Source of the DNA: Bradyrhizobium sp. CCGUVB1N3
Lineage (GTDB): Bacteria > Pseudomonadota > Alphaproteobacteria > Rhizobiales > Xanthobacteraceae
Assembly: GCF_024199925.1 (NCBI RefSeq)
Contig: NZ_JANADR010000001.1
Coordinates: forward strand, 5,521,501-5,585,500
DNA length: 64,000 bases
Reading direction: 5' to 3'
Part shown: in pieces, positions 47,256 through 56,958 of the stretch
Layout of the letters: each line of letters opens with the position of its first letter
How positions within the stretch are numbered: the first letter of the stretch is position 1
Notes under the pieces: generated by a model
Seen by the model: only the letters and a program-made list of their open reading frames with translations
Told to the model about the DNA's origin: nothing
The model's database searches: none
Made by a program: the position numbers and the translations under genes

Positions 47256-49096
47256 GGCCGCGGTGCCGCCGGCGGCTTCTTTGCATAGATCTGCTCGATC
47301 TCCGCCGCGAAGCGATGCTCCAGCGCGGGGCGCTTGTTCTTCAGCGTCGGCGTCAGCAGCCCCGCCGCGATCGTCCACGGCTCCAGCGACCACGAGACCG
47401 CACGCGGCGTCGCATAGGCCGGATAGTCCTTCACGGCCGCAGCGATCCGCGCGAGCAGTGCGGCACGCTCGCCACCCTCGCCCTGCTTGCCGAGGCCCAC
47501 GAGTCTCTGTTGCTCCAGCTCCCACGTCTTGGCATTGAGCACCACGAAGGCCGCGAGGAACGGTCGCTGCTCGCCGATCACGAAAGCCTGCTCGAACAGG
47601 GGATCGGCAAGGATCGCGGTTTCGAGATCGACCGGCGCGATCTTCTCGCCAGTGGAGGTGACGAGGATGTCCTTGATGCGCCCGGTGATGGTGATGCGGC
47701 CATGCTCGATGCGCGCCTGGTCGCCGGTGTGCAGCCAGCCGTCGGCCTCCTTGACCCTGCGCGTCTCCTCCTCCCGGCGCCAATAGCCGAGCATCACGCT
47801 CGGGCCGCGGACGAGCAACTCGTCCTTCTCGCCGAGCTTGACGTCGATGCCGTCGAGGACGTGGCCGACCGAGCGCGGGTCGTTGTCGTCAGTCGTGTTG
47901 ACGGAGACGACCGGTGAGGTCTCGGTCATGCCGTAGCCTTGCAGGACGTCGAGCCCGAGCGAGAGAAAGAGGCGGATGACGGGTTCTGCGATCGGCGCGC
48001 CGCCCGAGACGGCCACGCGCAAGCGCCCGCCGAACTGTGCCAGCACCTTGTCGGCGACGAGGCGCTTCAGAATCGGCCAGGCCAGCCGGTCGAACAGCGA
48101 AACCGAGCGCTTGCCCTGCCGCGCGTCAAAGCGCCGACCACCGACGGTGAGCGTAAGGCCGAGCAGCGCGCGCTCGATGCGACCGGCCGCTTCACGATGC
48201 TGCATGATCAGCGCAAAAATGCGCTCATAGATCCGCGGGACCGAAATCAGTACCGTCGGCTGCACGTGCTTCAAATCCTGGGAGAGCAGCGCAACCGAAC
48301 GCGCATAGGCGACGCAGGCGCCCGCCGCGATCGGATAGTAATAACCGCCGGTTCGCTCGAAGGTGTGCGAGAGCGGCAGGAAGGAGAGGAAGACGTCGTC
48401 CGGCTCGGCGGCGATGCGCTGCGCGATCGCCTTCACATTCGCAACGACGTTGCCATGCGACAGCATCACCCCCTTCGGCCGTCCGGTGGTCCCCGAGGTG
48501 TAGACGATGGCAGCAAGATCATCCGCCCGGACGGCGACGTCGGTTATCGCGGGGCCGTCGGCCTTCGCCGGGAGCCAGCGATCGAGCGCGACGACGCGGG
48601 CGTCGGTGGACGCAGGACCCAATGCATCCGACCAACTCGCGCAGACGACGCGCGTGAGAGCAGTGACCGGCTGGCCGGTCGCGACGATCGCGTGCCAGCG
48701 CTCCAGCGTATCCACGAGCAGCAGGCGCGCGCCGGAATCACCGAGGATGTAGGCGATGCTGTCGGGGTTGTCGACCGCGTGCATCGGCACCGGCACGAGA
48801 CCGCGCGACAGCGCCGCCTGGTCCATCGCGATATGCGCGATGCCGTTGGGCATCAGGATCGCAACCCGCTCACCGGCTGCAAACCCTTCGGCGGCGAGCG
48901 CCAGGCGCCAGCGCTCGATCTCGGCATCGATCTGTTGCCAGGAATAGCTCGCCCAGCGTCCGACCGTCACATCGTATTGCCGATAGGCCTCCCCGCCCGG
49001 CGTCAGCGTGACGCGCCAGCGCAACAGCTGTGGCAGCGTCGTCACCTGCGCCAGCGAACACGGGCGATCTTGGGTGTCAGCGGTGAGGTCTGCCAT
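47237..49096 (-). CDS. AMP-dependent long-chain acyl-CoA synthetase
   Basis: 619 residues of the ANL family, FAA1/long-chain branch. Motifs: YTSGTTGRPKGVMLSHGN near residue 180, GYGMTETSPVV near 395, and GRIKDILVTSTGEKIAPVDLE near 500. The GEKIAP form marks eukaryote-like FACS enzymes with an extended C-terminal region (EIEQIYAKKP). It activates fatty acids to acyl-CoA. The ATG at 49096 has GGGA upstream; the frame continues to 49123. The C-terminal end APRPAPPAL falls inside a repeat element, so the natural end may have been replaced. Confidence 0.88.
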   Translation of the reverse strand: MADLTADTQDRPCSLAQVTTLPQLLRWRVTLTPGGEAYRQYDVTVGRWASYSWQQIDAEIERWRLALAAEGFAAGERVAILMPNGIAHIAMDQAALSRGLVPVPMHAVDNPDSIAYILGDSGARLLLVDTLERWHAIVATGQPVTALTRVVCASWSDALGPASTDARVVALDRWLPAKADGPAITDVAVRADDLAAIVYTSGTTGRPKGVMLSHGNVVANVKAIAQRIAAEPDDVFLSFLPLSHTFERTGGYYYPIAAGACVAYARSVALLSQDLKHVQPTVLISVPRIYERIFALIMQHREAAGRIERALLGLTLTVGGRRFDARQGKRSVSLFDRLAWPILKRLVADKVLAQFGGRLRVAVSGGAPIAEPVIRLFLSLGLDVLQGYGMTETSPVVSVNTTDDNDPRSVGHVLDGIDVKLGEKDELLVRGPSVMLGYWRREEETRRVKEADGWLHTGDQARIEHGRITITGRIKDILVTSTGEKIAPVDLETAILADPLFEQAFVIGEQRPFLAAFVVLNAKTWELEQQRLVGLGKQGEGGERAALLARIAAAVKDYPAYATPRAVSWSLEPWTIAAGLLTPTLKNKRPALEHRFAAEIEQIYAKKPPAAPRPAPPAL

Positions 49097-49183
49097 AGAA
49101 TCATCCCGCGGTGCCGTCGCCAATGTAGAGACCGACAGTGATCCCGGCCAGTGGGCGCGTTTTGATCCTCGGCGATACCGGCG

Positions 49184-49549
49184 TTACCCCTTCGCCTTGC
49201 AGGTGACGGGGCCGTTATCGAGCATGAGCTGGTTGCCGCCGAGGTCGGTCACGATCTGCCCGGCGTAGATGCCTTTGGCCTTGTCGCGCTGCGCCGAGAT
49301 CACGACCCGCACCCGGCTCTTGTCCGACTCGTCCATGGCGACGACCAGGAGATTGTCGTCGCGGAAGCTGAACAGCGTGACCTTTGACGGGTAGTCGAAG
49401 TCGATCGGCGGCAGGCCGCCCTGCTTTTTCGGCACCTCGAACGTCAGCTCCTGGTCCTGCGGGTAGGAGCAGGTGATCGACTTGGCGGCCGCGGCGCCCG
49501 CATGGAGGGTGAACAACGAGGCGATGCAGAGGATGGCGGCGCGCTTCAT
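49184..49549 (-). CDS. Small exported hypothetical protein
   Basis: 121 residues from the ATG at 49549. The signal peptide ends AGAAAAKS. The mature part (ITCSYPQDQELTFEVPKKQGG; NGPVTCKAKG) has two Cys at the ends, suggesting one disulphide closing a beta-sandwich of about 100 residues. Periplasmic; function unknown. Divergent from the DUF3088 gene at 49683. Confidence 0.72.
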   Translation of the reverse strand: MKRAAILCIASLFTLHAGAAAAKSITCSYPQDQELTFEVPKKQGGLPPIDFDYPSKVTLFSFRDDNLLVVAMDESDKSRVRVVISAQRDKAKGIYAGQIVTDLGGNQLMLDNGPVTCKAKG

Positions 49550-49682
49550 GACAAACTCTTGACGTGAAATCTTGTGCATCTGTCGCACCGGGCGGCCAAC
49601 ACGTTCAGGCGTTAACCGCGAATGTGTTGTATGGCTCCCTGCCATAATATTCCGGGACCTCAGCAAGAGGGACTTGATTTCC

Positions 49683-50030
49683 ATGACGCGCGATCATCTG
49701 TTCCTCCTGCGACCCGGCTTTGCCGATCCGGCCTATCCGGGCCGAAACTTCTATTGTTGGCATTGCGCACTGATCGAGGGCGTGCTGGCCTCGTTTCCCG
49801 ATCTAGCCGAAAGACTTGACGTCGAACGCATCGCCTGGCCGCGGCCGCGTCAGGCGGTCATCGACCTCGTGGGCGAAGCAAATCAATGGCTGCCACTGCT
49901 CGTGCTCGCTGACGGGGCGACATCACCGCATCAGACCGGCAGCTATCAGGGGCGCGCATTCGTCGCCGACAAGGACGCGATCCTGGCTGTTCTCACCGAG
50001 CGACACGGCTTTCCTGATCCGCATCCATGA
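49683..50030 (+). CDS. DUF3088 protein with thioredoxin-like CxxC
   Basis: 115 residues. The N-terminal HLFLLRPGFADPAYPGRNFYCWHCALIEGVLASFPDLAERL holds a CWHC motif at the start of a helix, the placement of redox-active cysteines in thioredoxin folds. The later VIDLVGEANQWLPLLVLADG is a strand with a conserved Pro region. DUF3088 has no established function; a redox or metal role is inferred only from the motif. The ATG at 49683 has AGAGGGA about nine bases upstream. No signal peptide, so cytosolic. Confidence 0.8.
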   Translation: MTRDHLFLLRPGFADPAYPGRNFYCWHCALIEGVLASFPDLAERLDVERIAWPRPRQAVIDLVGEANQWLPLLVLADGATSPHQTGSYQGRAFVADKDAILAVLTERHGFPDPHP

Positions 50031-50155
50031 AGCCCTGAAGACTTTGCGGCGATTCTGCGCCGGCAAGGCGCTGGGCAAGGCGGCACTTTGTCGCCGGAAC
50101 GCGCAGGTGACCCATGCCGTTATCTCCGCAGACATCAATTGGAGTGAGTGACGGA

Positions 50156-50449
50156 ATGAAGAATCTCTTTGTGGTGATAGCTGTTGCTTCTGCGGCGCTC
50201 GCAGGTTCATCCGCGGCGAACGCCGCCGGCAAGGACGCGGCCAAGACCGCGGCAAAGCCGCACATGCAGGCCGGCCAATCGACCGACATCAGCGCGCAAG
50301 GCCGGCATCATCACTGGCACGGCCCGCGCCATCATCATTGGCGGCCTCACGGCTACTATCGCCCGCATTACCGGAGCTACGGCTATTATCCGCGGCCACA
50401 TGTCTATCACGGCAGGCCCCACGGCTATTATGGCGGCCACCGCTGGTGA
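50156..50449 (+). CDS. Small exported His-rich protein
   Basis: 97 residues. The signal peptide ends SSAANAAG. The mature tail, from about residue 47, is dominated by His, Tyr, Arg, Pro and Gly (RHHHWHGPRHHHWRPHGYY, then PHYRSYGYYPRPHVYHGRPHGYYGG). Many His suggest divalent metal binding, but there is no Cys and no known domain. The ATG at 50156 has GGAGTGAG upstream. A strong terminator begins four bases after the stop, so it is expressed as a short single transcript. Confidence 0.75.
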   Translation: MKNLFVVIAVASAALAGSSAANAAGKDAAKTAAKPHMQAGQSTDISAQGRHHHWHGPRHHHWRPHGYYRPHYRSYGYYPRPHVYHGRPHGYYGGHRW

Positions 50450-50453
50450 GAAG

Positions 50454-50480
50454 AAAAGCCCGCAGCGATGCGGGCTTTTT
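50454..50480 (+). terminator. Rho-independent terminator of the His-rich gene
   Basis: The stem AAAAGCCCGCA with TGCGGGCTTTT around GCGA, followed by T; 4 bp after the stop codon. Confidence 0.9.
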
Positions 50481-50498
50481 GCATGGAAGTCTGCATCG

Positions 50499-50933
50499 TC
50501 AGACTAGCAGCAGCGGCCGGCTTGACGTCGCCACATGGCGGATCAATTCCATATCCTCGCCTGAAATCTCGAACAGGCCGAGACGCAGCTTGTAGCCCCA
50601 GTTCGGATTGTCGCGCGCAAACGCGAGGCTTTCGAGCAGCGGCCGGATCGGCACCTCGGCAGCGTCGCTCCATGCGACGTCGCGGCGGAACGGATGGAAG
50701 CCGCCACCCATGTCGGCCTGATAGGGCACGCCCGGCTTGACCACGCCGATCGCGGTAAAAGCCTGGAGTCGATCCTTGCCGCCAAAGGTTTCGGTCGGCG
50801 AGTAATAGGCGACGTGATCGCCCGGCGAGATCCGCCGCAGCGGCCCGCCCTTGCCGTGGCAGACCTGCATGAAGCCATGCGCACGCCCGATCCGGACATG
50901 CTTGGCCGAGGCGACGGCGATCCAGTGCTTCAT
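50499..50933 (-). CDS. EVE (PUA-like) domain protein
   Basis: 144 residues. [48 protein letters not shown] and the later [53 protein letters not shown] match the EVE domain, a PUA-related fold that binds modified nucleobases in DNA or RNA and is often found near defence genes. Here its neighbours are not defence genes. The ATG at 50933 has GGAGG about eight bases upstream. Confidence 0.87.
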   Translation of the reverse strand: MKHWIAVASAKHVRIGRAHGFMQVCHGKGGPLRRISPGDHVAYYSPTETFGGKDRLQAFTAIGVVKPGVPYQADMGGGFHPFRRDVAWSDAAEVPIRPLLESLAFARDNPNWGYKLRLGLFEISGEDMELIRHVATSSRPLLLV

Positions 50934-51209
50934 GTGAGGTCCTCCGACAGAGGTCCGACCTTTAGCAGCAGGCAGTGTCAGATTCTGGCAGCAGCCATTC
51001 GGCGCACGGGGTTCGGCCAGGCCGGACACGCCGAGAATCAGGACCCGTCGGCCGTCCCTGCGCCGTGGCCTTTCGAGCTGGCGCTTGCCGCGATCAGCAG
51101 CATCGCGTTCAGGCCGGCCGCAAACTCACTTAACGTCTTGGTTGCAATTACTTAAGTACACTAATGGCGAGCGTCGGCCACTGGCCGAGCCTATCGTGAA
51201 AACGCCCGG

Positions 51210-53354
51210 ATGAGTTTGGTCCAACCGATGTCAGAGTTTCCTTCGCCGCACTCATCCGCAAATCGCTCGAAGCGCGGGGTCAGCCTGCGATGGAAGATCC
51301 TGGCTGGCAATCTGATTACGGGCCTCCTCGCCGTGACCTTCGCCGTTGCGGTCGCCTGGGATGGATGGCGTGATCTGCGCAAGCGGGAAGCGGCCGCGCG
51401 CGCACTCACCGCGTTCGAACTGGTGATGAAGGCCAACAGCCTGATTCCGGCCGAGCGTACCGCTTGGTTTGCAGTTACAGGCGCGACGGCCGAAGCGGCG
51501 ACGTCCGAAAAATTGTCGGCCTTGGACAAAGTTGTCGCCGGCACCGATGCTGCCATCGACGCGGCCAAGAAGGCCGTTGGCGCGGCGGACCTCCCGGTCG
51601 GGCCGATTGAAGCTGCCGAGCTTGCGTTACGACAAACCCGCAGTGCCGGGCGCCAGGCGGCGGTCATGGCCAAGGCGCAGCGCCCGCCCAACAGCCAGGC
51701 GGCGATCGTGGACGGGCTTGCGCGCGCCGTCGACTCCCTCACCATCGCGACCGGCGAAGTCCTGATCAACCTTTCGCGCACCGGCAGCGACATAGAAAAC
51801 CTGTTGCCGTCGGCGCAACTCGCGCAAAGCGCACAAGGCATGCGCACCATCAACGGTGCGCGTGCGGCGGTCCTCGGCCTCTTTGTCCGCAATCAACCCT
51901 TGTCTGCTGTCCAGAACGTCGAGGTCACCGAATTGACCGGCCAGATCGCGCTGATCTGGCGGCAGATCGAACAGGGCGTCCTCAATGCCGGCGCGGCGCC
52001 GGAGCTCGTTCGCTCGATCGACCAGGTGCGCGCCAAGCTGATGACCGAAGGCGAGCCACGGTTTCGCGACGTCGCCGCTGCCGCGCGCGAGGGCCGCCCC
52101 TCTCCGGCCAGTGAAGCCGAGTGGCCCGGCTGGATCGCCGGTGTCCTGAACAGCGTGTTGGGCCTGCGCGATGCTGCCTTGGACTTTGCCCACAAAGCCA
52201 ATGACGCTGCGATTGCTCAGGCGCAGATGCGGCTGAGCTGGGCTCTCGCGGCTCTGTTCGTCGTGCTCGCCACCTCGATCGCCGTGGTGCTCGTAGCGAT
52301 GCGCCAGGTGATCCGGCCGCTGGCGCGGCTGACCGGGGCGACGCTGCGGCTTGCCGATCGGGAACTCGGCGTCGAAATCCCGGACGGACATCGCAAGGAC
52401 GAGATCGGCACCATGGCGAACGCGCTGCAGATCTTCAAGGATGCGCTGATCGCGAAGAAACTCGCGGATGAAGCGGCTGCACGGGACGCCGAGGCGCAGA
52501 TCGAGCGCGGCCGCCGGGCCGACGCCATCACCCGCGATTTCGAGGCCGTGATCGGTGAGATCGTCAGCACGGTGTCGTCCGCGGCGACCGAGCTCGAGGC
52601 TTCCGCCGGCACGCTGACGGCGACGGCCAACCGCTCGCAGAAGCTCACCACTGCGGTCGCGGCGGCCTCCGATGAAGCTTCCGTCAACGTGAACTCGGTG
52701 GCGACCGCCACCGAAGAGCTCACCTCGTCGGTGACCGAGATCAGCCGCCAGGTTCAGGAATCCGCGCGCAGGGCGAGTGAGGCGGTCGAGCAGGCCCACA
52801 ACACCAACAAGCGCGTCGGAGAGTTGTCGCTTGCGGCAAACCGGATCGGCGACGTCATCGAGTTGATCAACTCGATCGCCAGCCAGACCAATCTCCTGGC
52901 GCTGAACGCGACCATCGAAGCCGCGCGCGCCGGCGAAGCCGGCCGCGGCTTCGCCGTGGTCGCGGCGGAGGTGAAGGCGCTGGCGCAGCAAACGGCGAAA
53001 GCGACCGAGGAAATCCACCACCAGATCATGGGCGTCCAGGCGGCGACGAAGGAGTCGGTCGGCGCCATCGGGGAGATCAGCGCCACCATCGCGCAACTGT
53101 CGGAAATCGCCTCGGCGATCGCCGCCGCCGTCGAAGAGCAGGGCGCGGCCACGCAGGAAATTGCTCGCAACGTCCAGCAGGCGGCGCTCGGCACCGAGCA
53201 GGTATCCGCAAACATCGCCGACGTGCGCGACGGCGCGAGCCAGACCGACTCGGCCTCATCGCAGGTGCTGTCAGCCGCCCAGCTGCTGGCCCGCGACTCC
53301 AGCCGCCTTAAGCTCGAGGTCGGCAATTTCCTGGAATCGGTGCGCGCAGCCTAG
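51210..53354 (+). CDS. Methyl-accepting chemotaxis protein
   Basis: 714 residues. Membrane segments near residues 28-50 and 340-365 flank a helical periplasmic domain of about 290 residues, too long for a 4HB domain and not clearly a known type. A HAMP domain follows ([28 protein letters not shown]) and then the signalling helices, with the hairpin tip [35 protein letters not shown] near residue 560. It passes an unknown signal to CheA/CheW. No che genes are nearby. The ATG at 51210 is used; 51228 is possible. Confidence 0.92.
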   Translation: MSLVQPMSEFPSPHSSANRSKRGVSLRWKILAGNLITGLLAVTFAVAVAWDGWRDLRKREAAARALTAFELVMKANSLIPAERTAWFAVTGATAEAATSEKLSALDKVVAGTDAAIDAAKKAVGAADLPVGPIEAAELALRQTRSAGRQAAVMAKAQRPPNSQAAIVDGLARAVDSLTIATGEVLINLSRTGSDIENLLPSAQLAQSAQGMRTINGARAAVLGLFVRNQPLSAVQNVEVTELTGQIALIWRQIEQGVLNAGAAPELVRSIDQVRAKLMTEGEPRFRDVAAAAREGRPSPASEAEWPGWIAGVLNSVLGLRDAALDFAHKANDAAIAQAQMRLSWALAALFVVLATSIAVVLVAMRQVIRPLARLTGATLRLADRELGVEIPDGHRKDEIGTMANALQIFKDALIAKKLADEAAARDAEAQIERGRRADAITRDFEAVIGEIVSTVSSAATELEASAGTLTATANRSQKLTTAVAAASDEASVNVNSVATATEELTSSVTEISRQVQESARRASEAVEQAHNTNKRVGELSLAANRIGDVIELINSIASQTNLLALNATIEAARAGEAGRGFAVVAAEVKALAQQTAKATEEIHHQIMGVQAATKESVGAIGEISATIAQLSEIASAIAAAVEEQGAATQEIARNVQQAALGTEQVSANIADVRDGASQTDSASSQVLSAAQLLARDSSRLKLEVGNFLESVRAA

Positions 53355-53362
53355 CCTGCACT

Positions 53363-54664
53363 TCATCTCGTCGCTTTGGTCTTACCTGACACGCCCTTCA
53401 GGATAACCGCCGCTGTCTCCTGACCGCTCGCCAGCGCCGCCTCGACCGTGCCCATGTCGCGGCCGCGGTAAAGGGCTTCGCCGGAAAACAGCACGGCCGC
53501 GCCATCCGCGCTGGCGAGAACCGATTGCGCATCGCGCGTTTGCGGCGTGGCCCAGGAATAGGCGCCGCGCGCGAAGGGATCATGCGCCCAGTTGATCGCG
53601 CGGGCGGCGAGGAGGCGTTGCGCCAGATCGTCCGGCGACAGGCCGAAGATGCCGGCAAGCGAAGCGAGCCCGGCCTGGATCAGCTCCGCCTCGCCGAGAC
53701 CGGCGAGGCCTGCGGTCTGCGGACCGCCGAACCAGCCCGTGAGCACGGCACGCTCGGCCGGATGCTGCGTCCACCACACCGGGATTTTCTCATCCGAGAG
53801 CAGGAAAGTCAGGTCAGTGAGATCGGCCTGCCGGTCGAGCCACCAGCGGCTCTCGAAACGCAGCAGGATCTTGATGACGTTGCCGAAGCCGATATCCGCG
53901 GCGGCCGCAGCCTTCTCACGCGCAACGGGCGGCAGCGCAATCTCCTTGAGCAGCGGCAGCGGCACGGTGAGCACCGCAGCGTCGCCATGATGCACCTCGC
54001 CATTGCCACAATGGACGACGACGCGGCCACCCGCCTCCTCGATTCCTGACACGACGCATCCGAGACGGATATCGACGCCAAGGGCACGGCCCTCCGCCTC
54101 CAGAAATGCAATGAGAGCGCCATAGCCGCCGACGGGACGGGCCTGCATGTGCCGTCCGCCATCCATCCATTCGTCACGCAGCGCCAGCGTGCTGGCGCGC
54201 TCGGGATCGGCGGCGTCGTAACCTTCCACCATCCGCTCGACGGATTGCCGCAGCGACTCGTACTGGCTGTCCGCGAAGTTCCGGCGCAAGAATCCGGCGA
54301 CGGTCAGGTCGTCCTTCAACCCCTTCACCACCCGGTGAAGCTCGGCCTCATGCGGATCGTGGCGCGCCTCGCGCGAGAGCTTTCCATGATCGAAGCTCCA
54401 TTGCGTCCCTTCGATCGCCTCGAACGAGAGCCCCGCTTCGGCGAGCAGAGCGCGCGTGACCGGCGCCTCGCCATGGACGAACTCGGCGCCGCCGGCCGCT
54501 TGATATCCGAAATCCGCGGCGGGAAGCGGATAAATCCGCCCGCCGCACCTCGCGCGAGCTTCCAGGATCGTCACGCGCCGGCCGGCGCGGGCGAGCTCGC
54601 GTGCGGCCATCAGGCCGGCCGCGCCGGCGCCGACGATGACGATGTGCTCCAACGTGTCCGACAT
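53363..54664 (-). CDS. FAD-dependent amine oxidase-like protein
   Basis: 433 residues of the flavin monoamine oxidase superfamily. The dinucleotide fold IVIVGAGAAGLMAARELARAGRRVTILEARARCGGRI is intact, as are the second FAD part GGAEFVHGE and the C-terminal LFSGEALYRGRDMGTVEAALASGQ. It probably oxidises an amine with FAD in the cytosol; the substrate is unknown. The RibD-like gene lies upstream with only 8 bp between them, so the three-gene cluster 53363-56067 is likely an operon. Confidence 0.88.
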   Translation of the reverse strand: MSDTLEHIVIVGAGAAGLMAARELARAGRRVTILEARARCGGRIYPLPAADFGYQAAGGAEFVHGEAPVTRALLAEAGLSFEAIEGTQWSFDHGKLSREARHDPHEAELHRVVKGLKDDLTVAGFLRRNFADSQYESLRQSVERMVEGYDAADPERASTLALRDEWMDGGRHMQARPVGGYGALIAFLEAEGRALGVDIRLGCVVSGIEEAGGRVVVHCGNGEVHHGDAAVLTVPLPLLKEIALPPVAREKAAAAADIGFGNVIKILLRFESRWWLDRQADLTDLTFLLSDEKIPVWWTQHPAERAVLTGWFGGPQTAGLAGLGEAELIQAGLASLAGIFGLSPDDLAQRLLAARAINWAHDPFARGAYSWATPQTRDAQSVLASADGAAVLFSGEALYRGRDMGTVEAALASGQETAAVILKGVSGKTKATR

Positions 54665-54672
54665 GCCCGTGC

Positions 54673-55383
54673 TTATTGGCCCGCGGCGTTCGGATCGTTC
54701 TGCAAGAGATAGCGCAACAGCAGCACGCCGCCGCCGAGCGGCCGCGTGCTCTCGAGCGTCATCGCGGTGACGGGCGCACGCTGTTCGCTGTCGGCGTCAA
54801 TCGAATCGAACACGATCGGCGCGCCCCCGGCGCCGTCCACGGCCGGACAAAGGATCAGGTTCAGCTCGTCGATGAGACCCGCGCGCAAAAATGCGCCGTT
54901 GGCGGCGCCGCCGCCCTCCAGCAGCAGCCGCTTCACCCCGAGCTCGCGATTGAGGATTTGAAGCGTGAGCGAAAGACCGATCTCTGACTTGCCGGCAAAG
55001 ACATAGGACACGCCCTCGGCGCGCAGGCCAGCAAGATGCGCATCCGACACACCCTCGGTCAGCACCACGACGATCGGATCGCCGCCGATATCGGAGCGGC
55101 CCCAGCCGATCTTGCCGTGCGCATCGAGCACGACGCCGTAGGCTTTGGCGTCGCGCCGCGCAAACCAGTTTTCGCGCGGGAGCTTCGCGTTCGTCGTTGC
55201 GGGATAGGGCTTGCCCTTGGCGAATTCCGAGCCGGTGACGCGGCCGATCAGCCAGGCATCGCCGCCGAGCTCGTCATGGATCCGCTCGAACCAGTCCGCG
55301 CCCGCCCCCTTCGGCCGCCAGCGGCTGTGATGCACGCGGCCATCGACGCTCGATGCCATCAGGCAGATGACGTAAGGCTTCAT
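54673..55383 (-). CDS. RibD-like dihydrofolate reductase-fold protein
   Basis: 236 residues. The start MKPYVICLMASSVDGRVHHSRW and the later GVKRLLLEGGGAANGAFLRAGLIDELNLILCPAVDG correspond to the reductase (C-terminal) domain of RibD, which uses NADPH. The deaminase domain is absent, so it is a stand-alone reductase whose substrate may not be a riboflavin intermediate. Middle gene of a likely operon between a nitrobindin-like protein (21 bp upstream) and the FAD oxidase. Confidence 0.87.
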   Translation of the reverse strand: MKPYVICLMASSVDGRVHHSRWRPKGAGADWFERIHDELGGDAWLIGRVTGSEFAKGKPYPATTNAKLPRENWFARRDAKAYGVVLDAHGKIGWGRSDIGGDPIVVVLTEGVSDAHLAGLRAEGVSYVFAGKSEIGLSLTLQILNRELGVKRLLLEGGGAANGAFLRAGLIDELNLILCPAVDGAGGAPIVFDSIDADSEQRAPVTAMTLESTRPLGGGVLLLRYLLQNDPNAAGQ

Positions 55384-55404
55384 GCAATTCTCCGTACCTG
55401 CTTC

Positions 55405-56067
55405 TCAGGTCGCTGGTCCGCCGCGCTTGGCGCGATCGTTCAGGATCACCGCGAGCGGATTGAGCTTCGGCGCCTCGACAAGCCTGAGCGTGTTGGTGTC
55501 GTGATGATTGAACGGTGCGCCTCGCACGAAAAGCTCGGTCTGGATGAGATAGGTCCAGCTTCCGTCATCGTTGAAGGTGATGTCGCAGCGATAAGTGTCG
55601 GTGCGGAAGGCTTGTTCCAGAAAGTCGGTCGAGCAGATTCCGTAAGCCGTGTCGCCGCGCTTCGCCGTGACCGAGATCTTCCGATCATCCGGCCCGGCCT
55701 TGCCTGACGCCAGCAAAACCTGGCCGCGCGGAATCGCGAGCGTCTGCATGATCAGCCCGGTCGCCGGCTCCCACAGCCAATAGCCGACCTGATCGTGAAA
55801 GGTGATGTCTTCCGCGGGCGTGTTGATGTGGATGTGGTAGCGCAGCCCATAAAACAGCTGCGGTCCATTGGCCTGCGGATCGATCGGCTCCATCCGGATA
55901 TGCTCGATGAATGTCCGCCGCTCGGGGCCGTCGGCCTTCGGGTTGATATCGACGCCCTTGTCGGCCTGCCAGACGCCGGCAAGGCGGCGCAGCGGCCCGA
56001 GGTTGGCGAGGGCGTCCGGGGAGACGTCGTCGGGCTCGGTGAAGATGTCGGCGGGGATGGGGAGCAT
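55405..56067 (-). CDS. Nitrobindin-like heme-binding beta-barrel protein
   Basis: 220 residues from the ATG at 56067, with GAGG about eight bases upstream. The segment LAGVWQADKGVDI recalls the GxWxGxG motif of the FABP/nitrobindin barrel; the central strands (FYGLRYHIHINTPAEDITFHDQVGYWLWEPATGLIMQTLAIPRGQVLLA) also fit. The family binds heme b or other ligands, with a role in nitrogen-oxide chemistry. The last glycines of the motif are altered, so heme binding is uncertain. First gene of the likely operon with the RibD-like and FAD genes. Confidence 0.82.
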   Translation of the reverse strand: MLPIPADIFTEPDDVSPDALANLGPLRRLAGVWQADKGVDINPKADGPERRTFIEHIRMEPIDPQANGPQLFYGLRYHIHINTPAEDITFHDQVGYWLWEPATGLIMQTLAIPRGQVLLASGKAGPDDRKISVTAKRGDTAYGICSTDFLEQAFRTDTYRCDITFNDDGSWTYLIQTELFVRGAPFNHHDTNTLRLVEAPKLNPLAVILNDRAKRGGPAT

Positions 56068-56346
56068 GGGATGACCTCGCGGGGGTGCGGGGAGCAGCAA
56101 TAGCACGAGGTGGCTTCCGCATGCGTCTCACAAACGCGAGCGGGCACCGGCGCCGCGCACGGACGATTGCTGGACCAGGATCCGGAAGGTTTCGGAAAAG
56201 GACAGCCGGGGGACGGTGCCCAAGGGTCGATCAGGAGCCGAAAAAAGCCAACGCGGCCAGCGAGTCAGGATTCGGGTGGCTCTCGTGGTCACCTTCCGGT
56301 TGGGTGTCGTCCAGCGCAACCATTGCTGAGAGGATCGAAGGCAGAC

Positions 56347-56958
56347 ATGGCCAACAGGACCTACGGGACCGTCGATCCCGAGCGACAAAAGGAGATGAGC
56401 GGGCTGCAGTTCGTCAAGGGCCTTGCCAGCGGGGCGCTCCCCCTGAACACGATCGCACAGACCTTGGGCTACGACGTGGTGGAGGCCGAAAGTGGTCGGG
56501 TCGCTATCACGCTCGATCCTACAGGCGCGCACCTCAATCCCTGGGGGACGGTGCATGGCGGTCTCACGGCGGTTCTTCTCGATAGCTGCATGGGCCTCGC
56601 CATCCAATCGATGCTCGAAAGAGGCGTCGGCAGCACGACGCTCGAGTTCAAGATCTCGCTTGTCCGAGCCATCACGCTGGAGACCGGCCAGATCAGGGCC
56701 GAGGGCCGAGTCCTGAACTGCGGCCGTCGTGTCGGGACGGCGGAAGGCCGCGTAACCGACACCATGGGCCAATTGCTCGCGCATGGCACGACGACCTGCC
56801 TGATTTTTCGAGCTAACGTTTGTTGCACCCGATACCGAGCACGAGCGGCACTTCGAACGTCACGCACGCCTCACGGTAGACCTGCTTTGCGGCTGCGCGC
56901 AGGCACGCGCTCCAAGTGCAGGGTTTCGACCTGGCCGTCCCGGCCGGCGGCAGTGTAG
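56347..56958 (+). CDS. PaaI-family thioesterase with read-through C-terminus
   Basis: 203 residues from the ATG at 56347. Hot-dog fold: LGYDVVEAESGRVAITLDPTGAHLNPWGTVHGGLTAVLLDSCMG holds the canonical HGG and the acidic residue in the following helix, and the body ends near residue 156 (AHGTTTCLIF) as the family normally does. The further 48 residues are Arg-, Thr- and Ser-rich (RYRARAALRTSRTPHGRPALRLRAGT) and run 88 bp into the 3' end of the convergent LamG gene, so the native stop seems lost. The thioesterase core should be functional. Its product is cytosolic. Confidence 0.85.
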   Translation: MANRTYGTVDPERQKEMSGLQFVKGLASGALPLNTIAQTLGYDVVEAESGRVAITLDPTGAHLNPWGTVHGGLTAVLLDSCMGLAIQSMLERGVGSTTLEFKISLVRAITLETGQIRAEGRVLNCGRRVGTAEGRVTDTMGQLLAHGTTTCLIFRANVCCTRYRARAALRTSRTPHGRPALRLRAGTRSKCRVSTWPSRPAAV

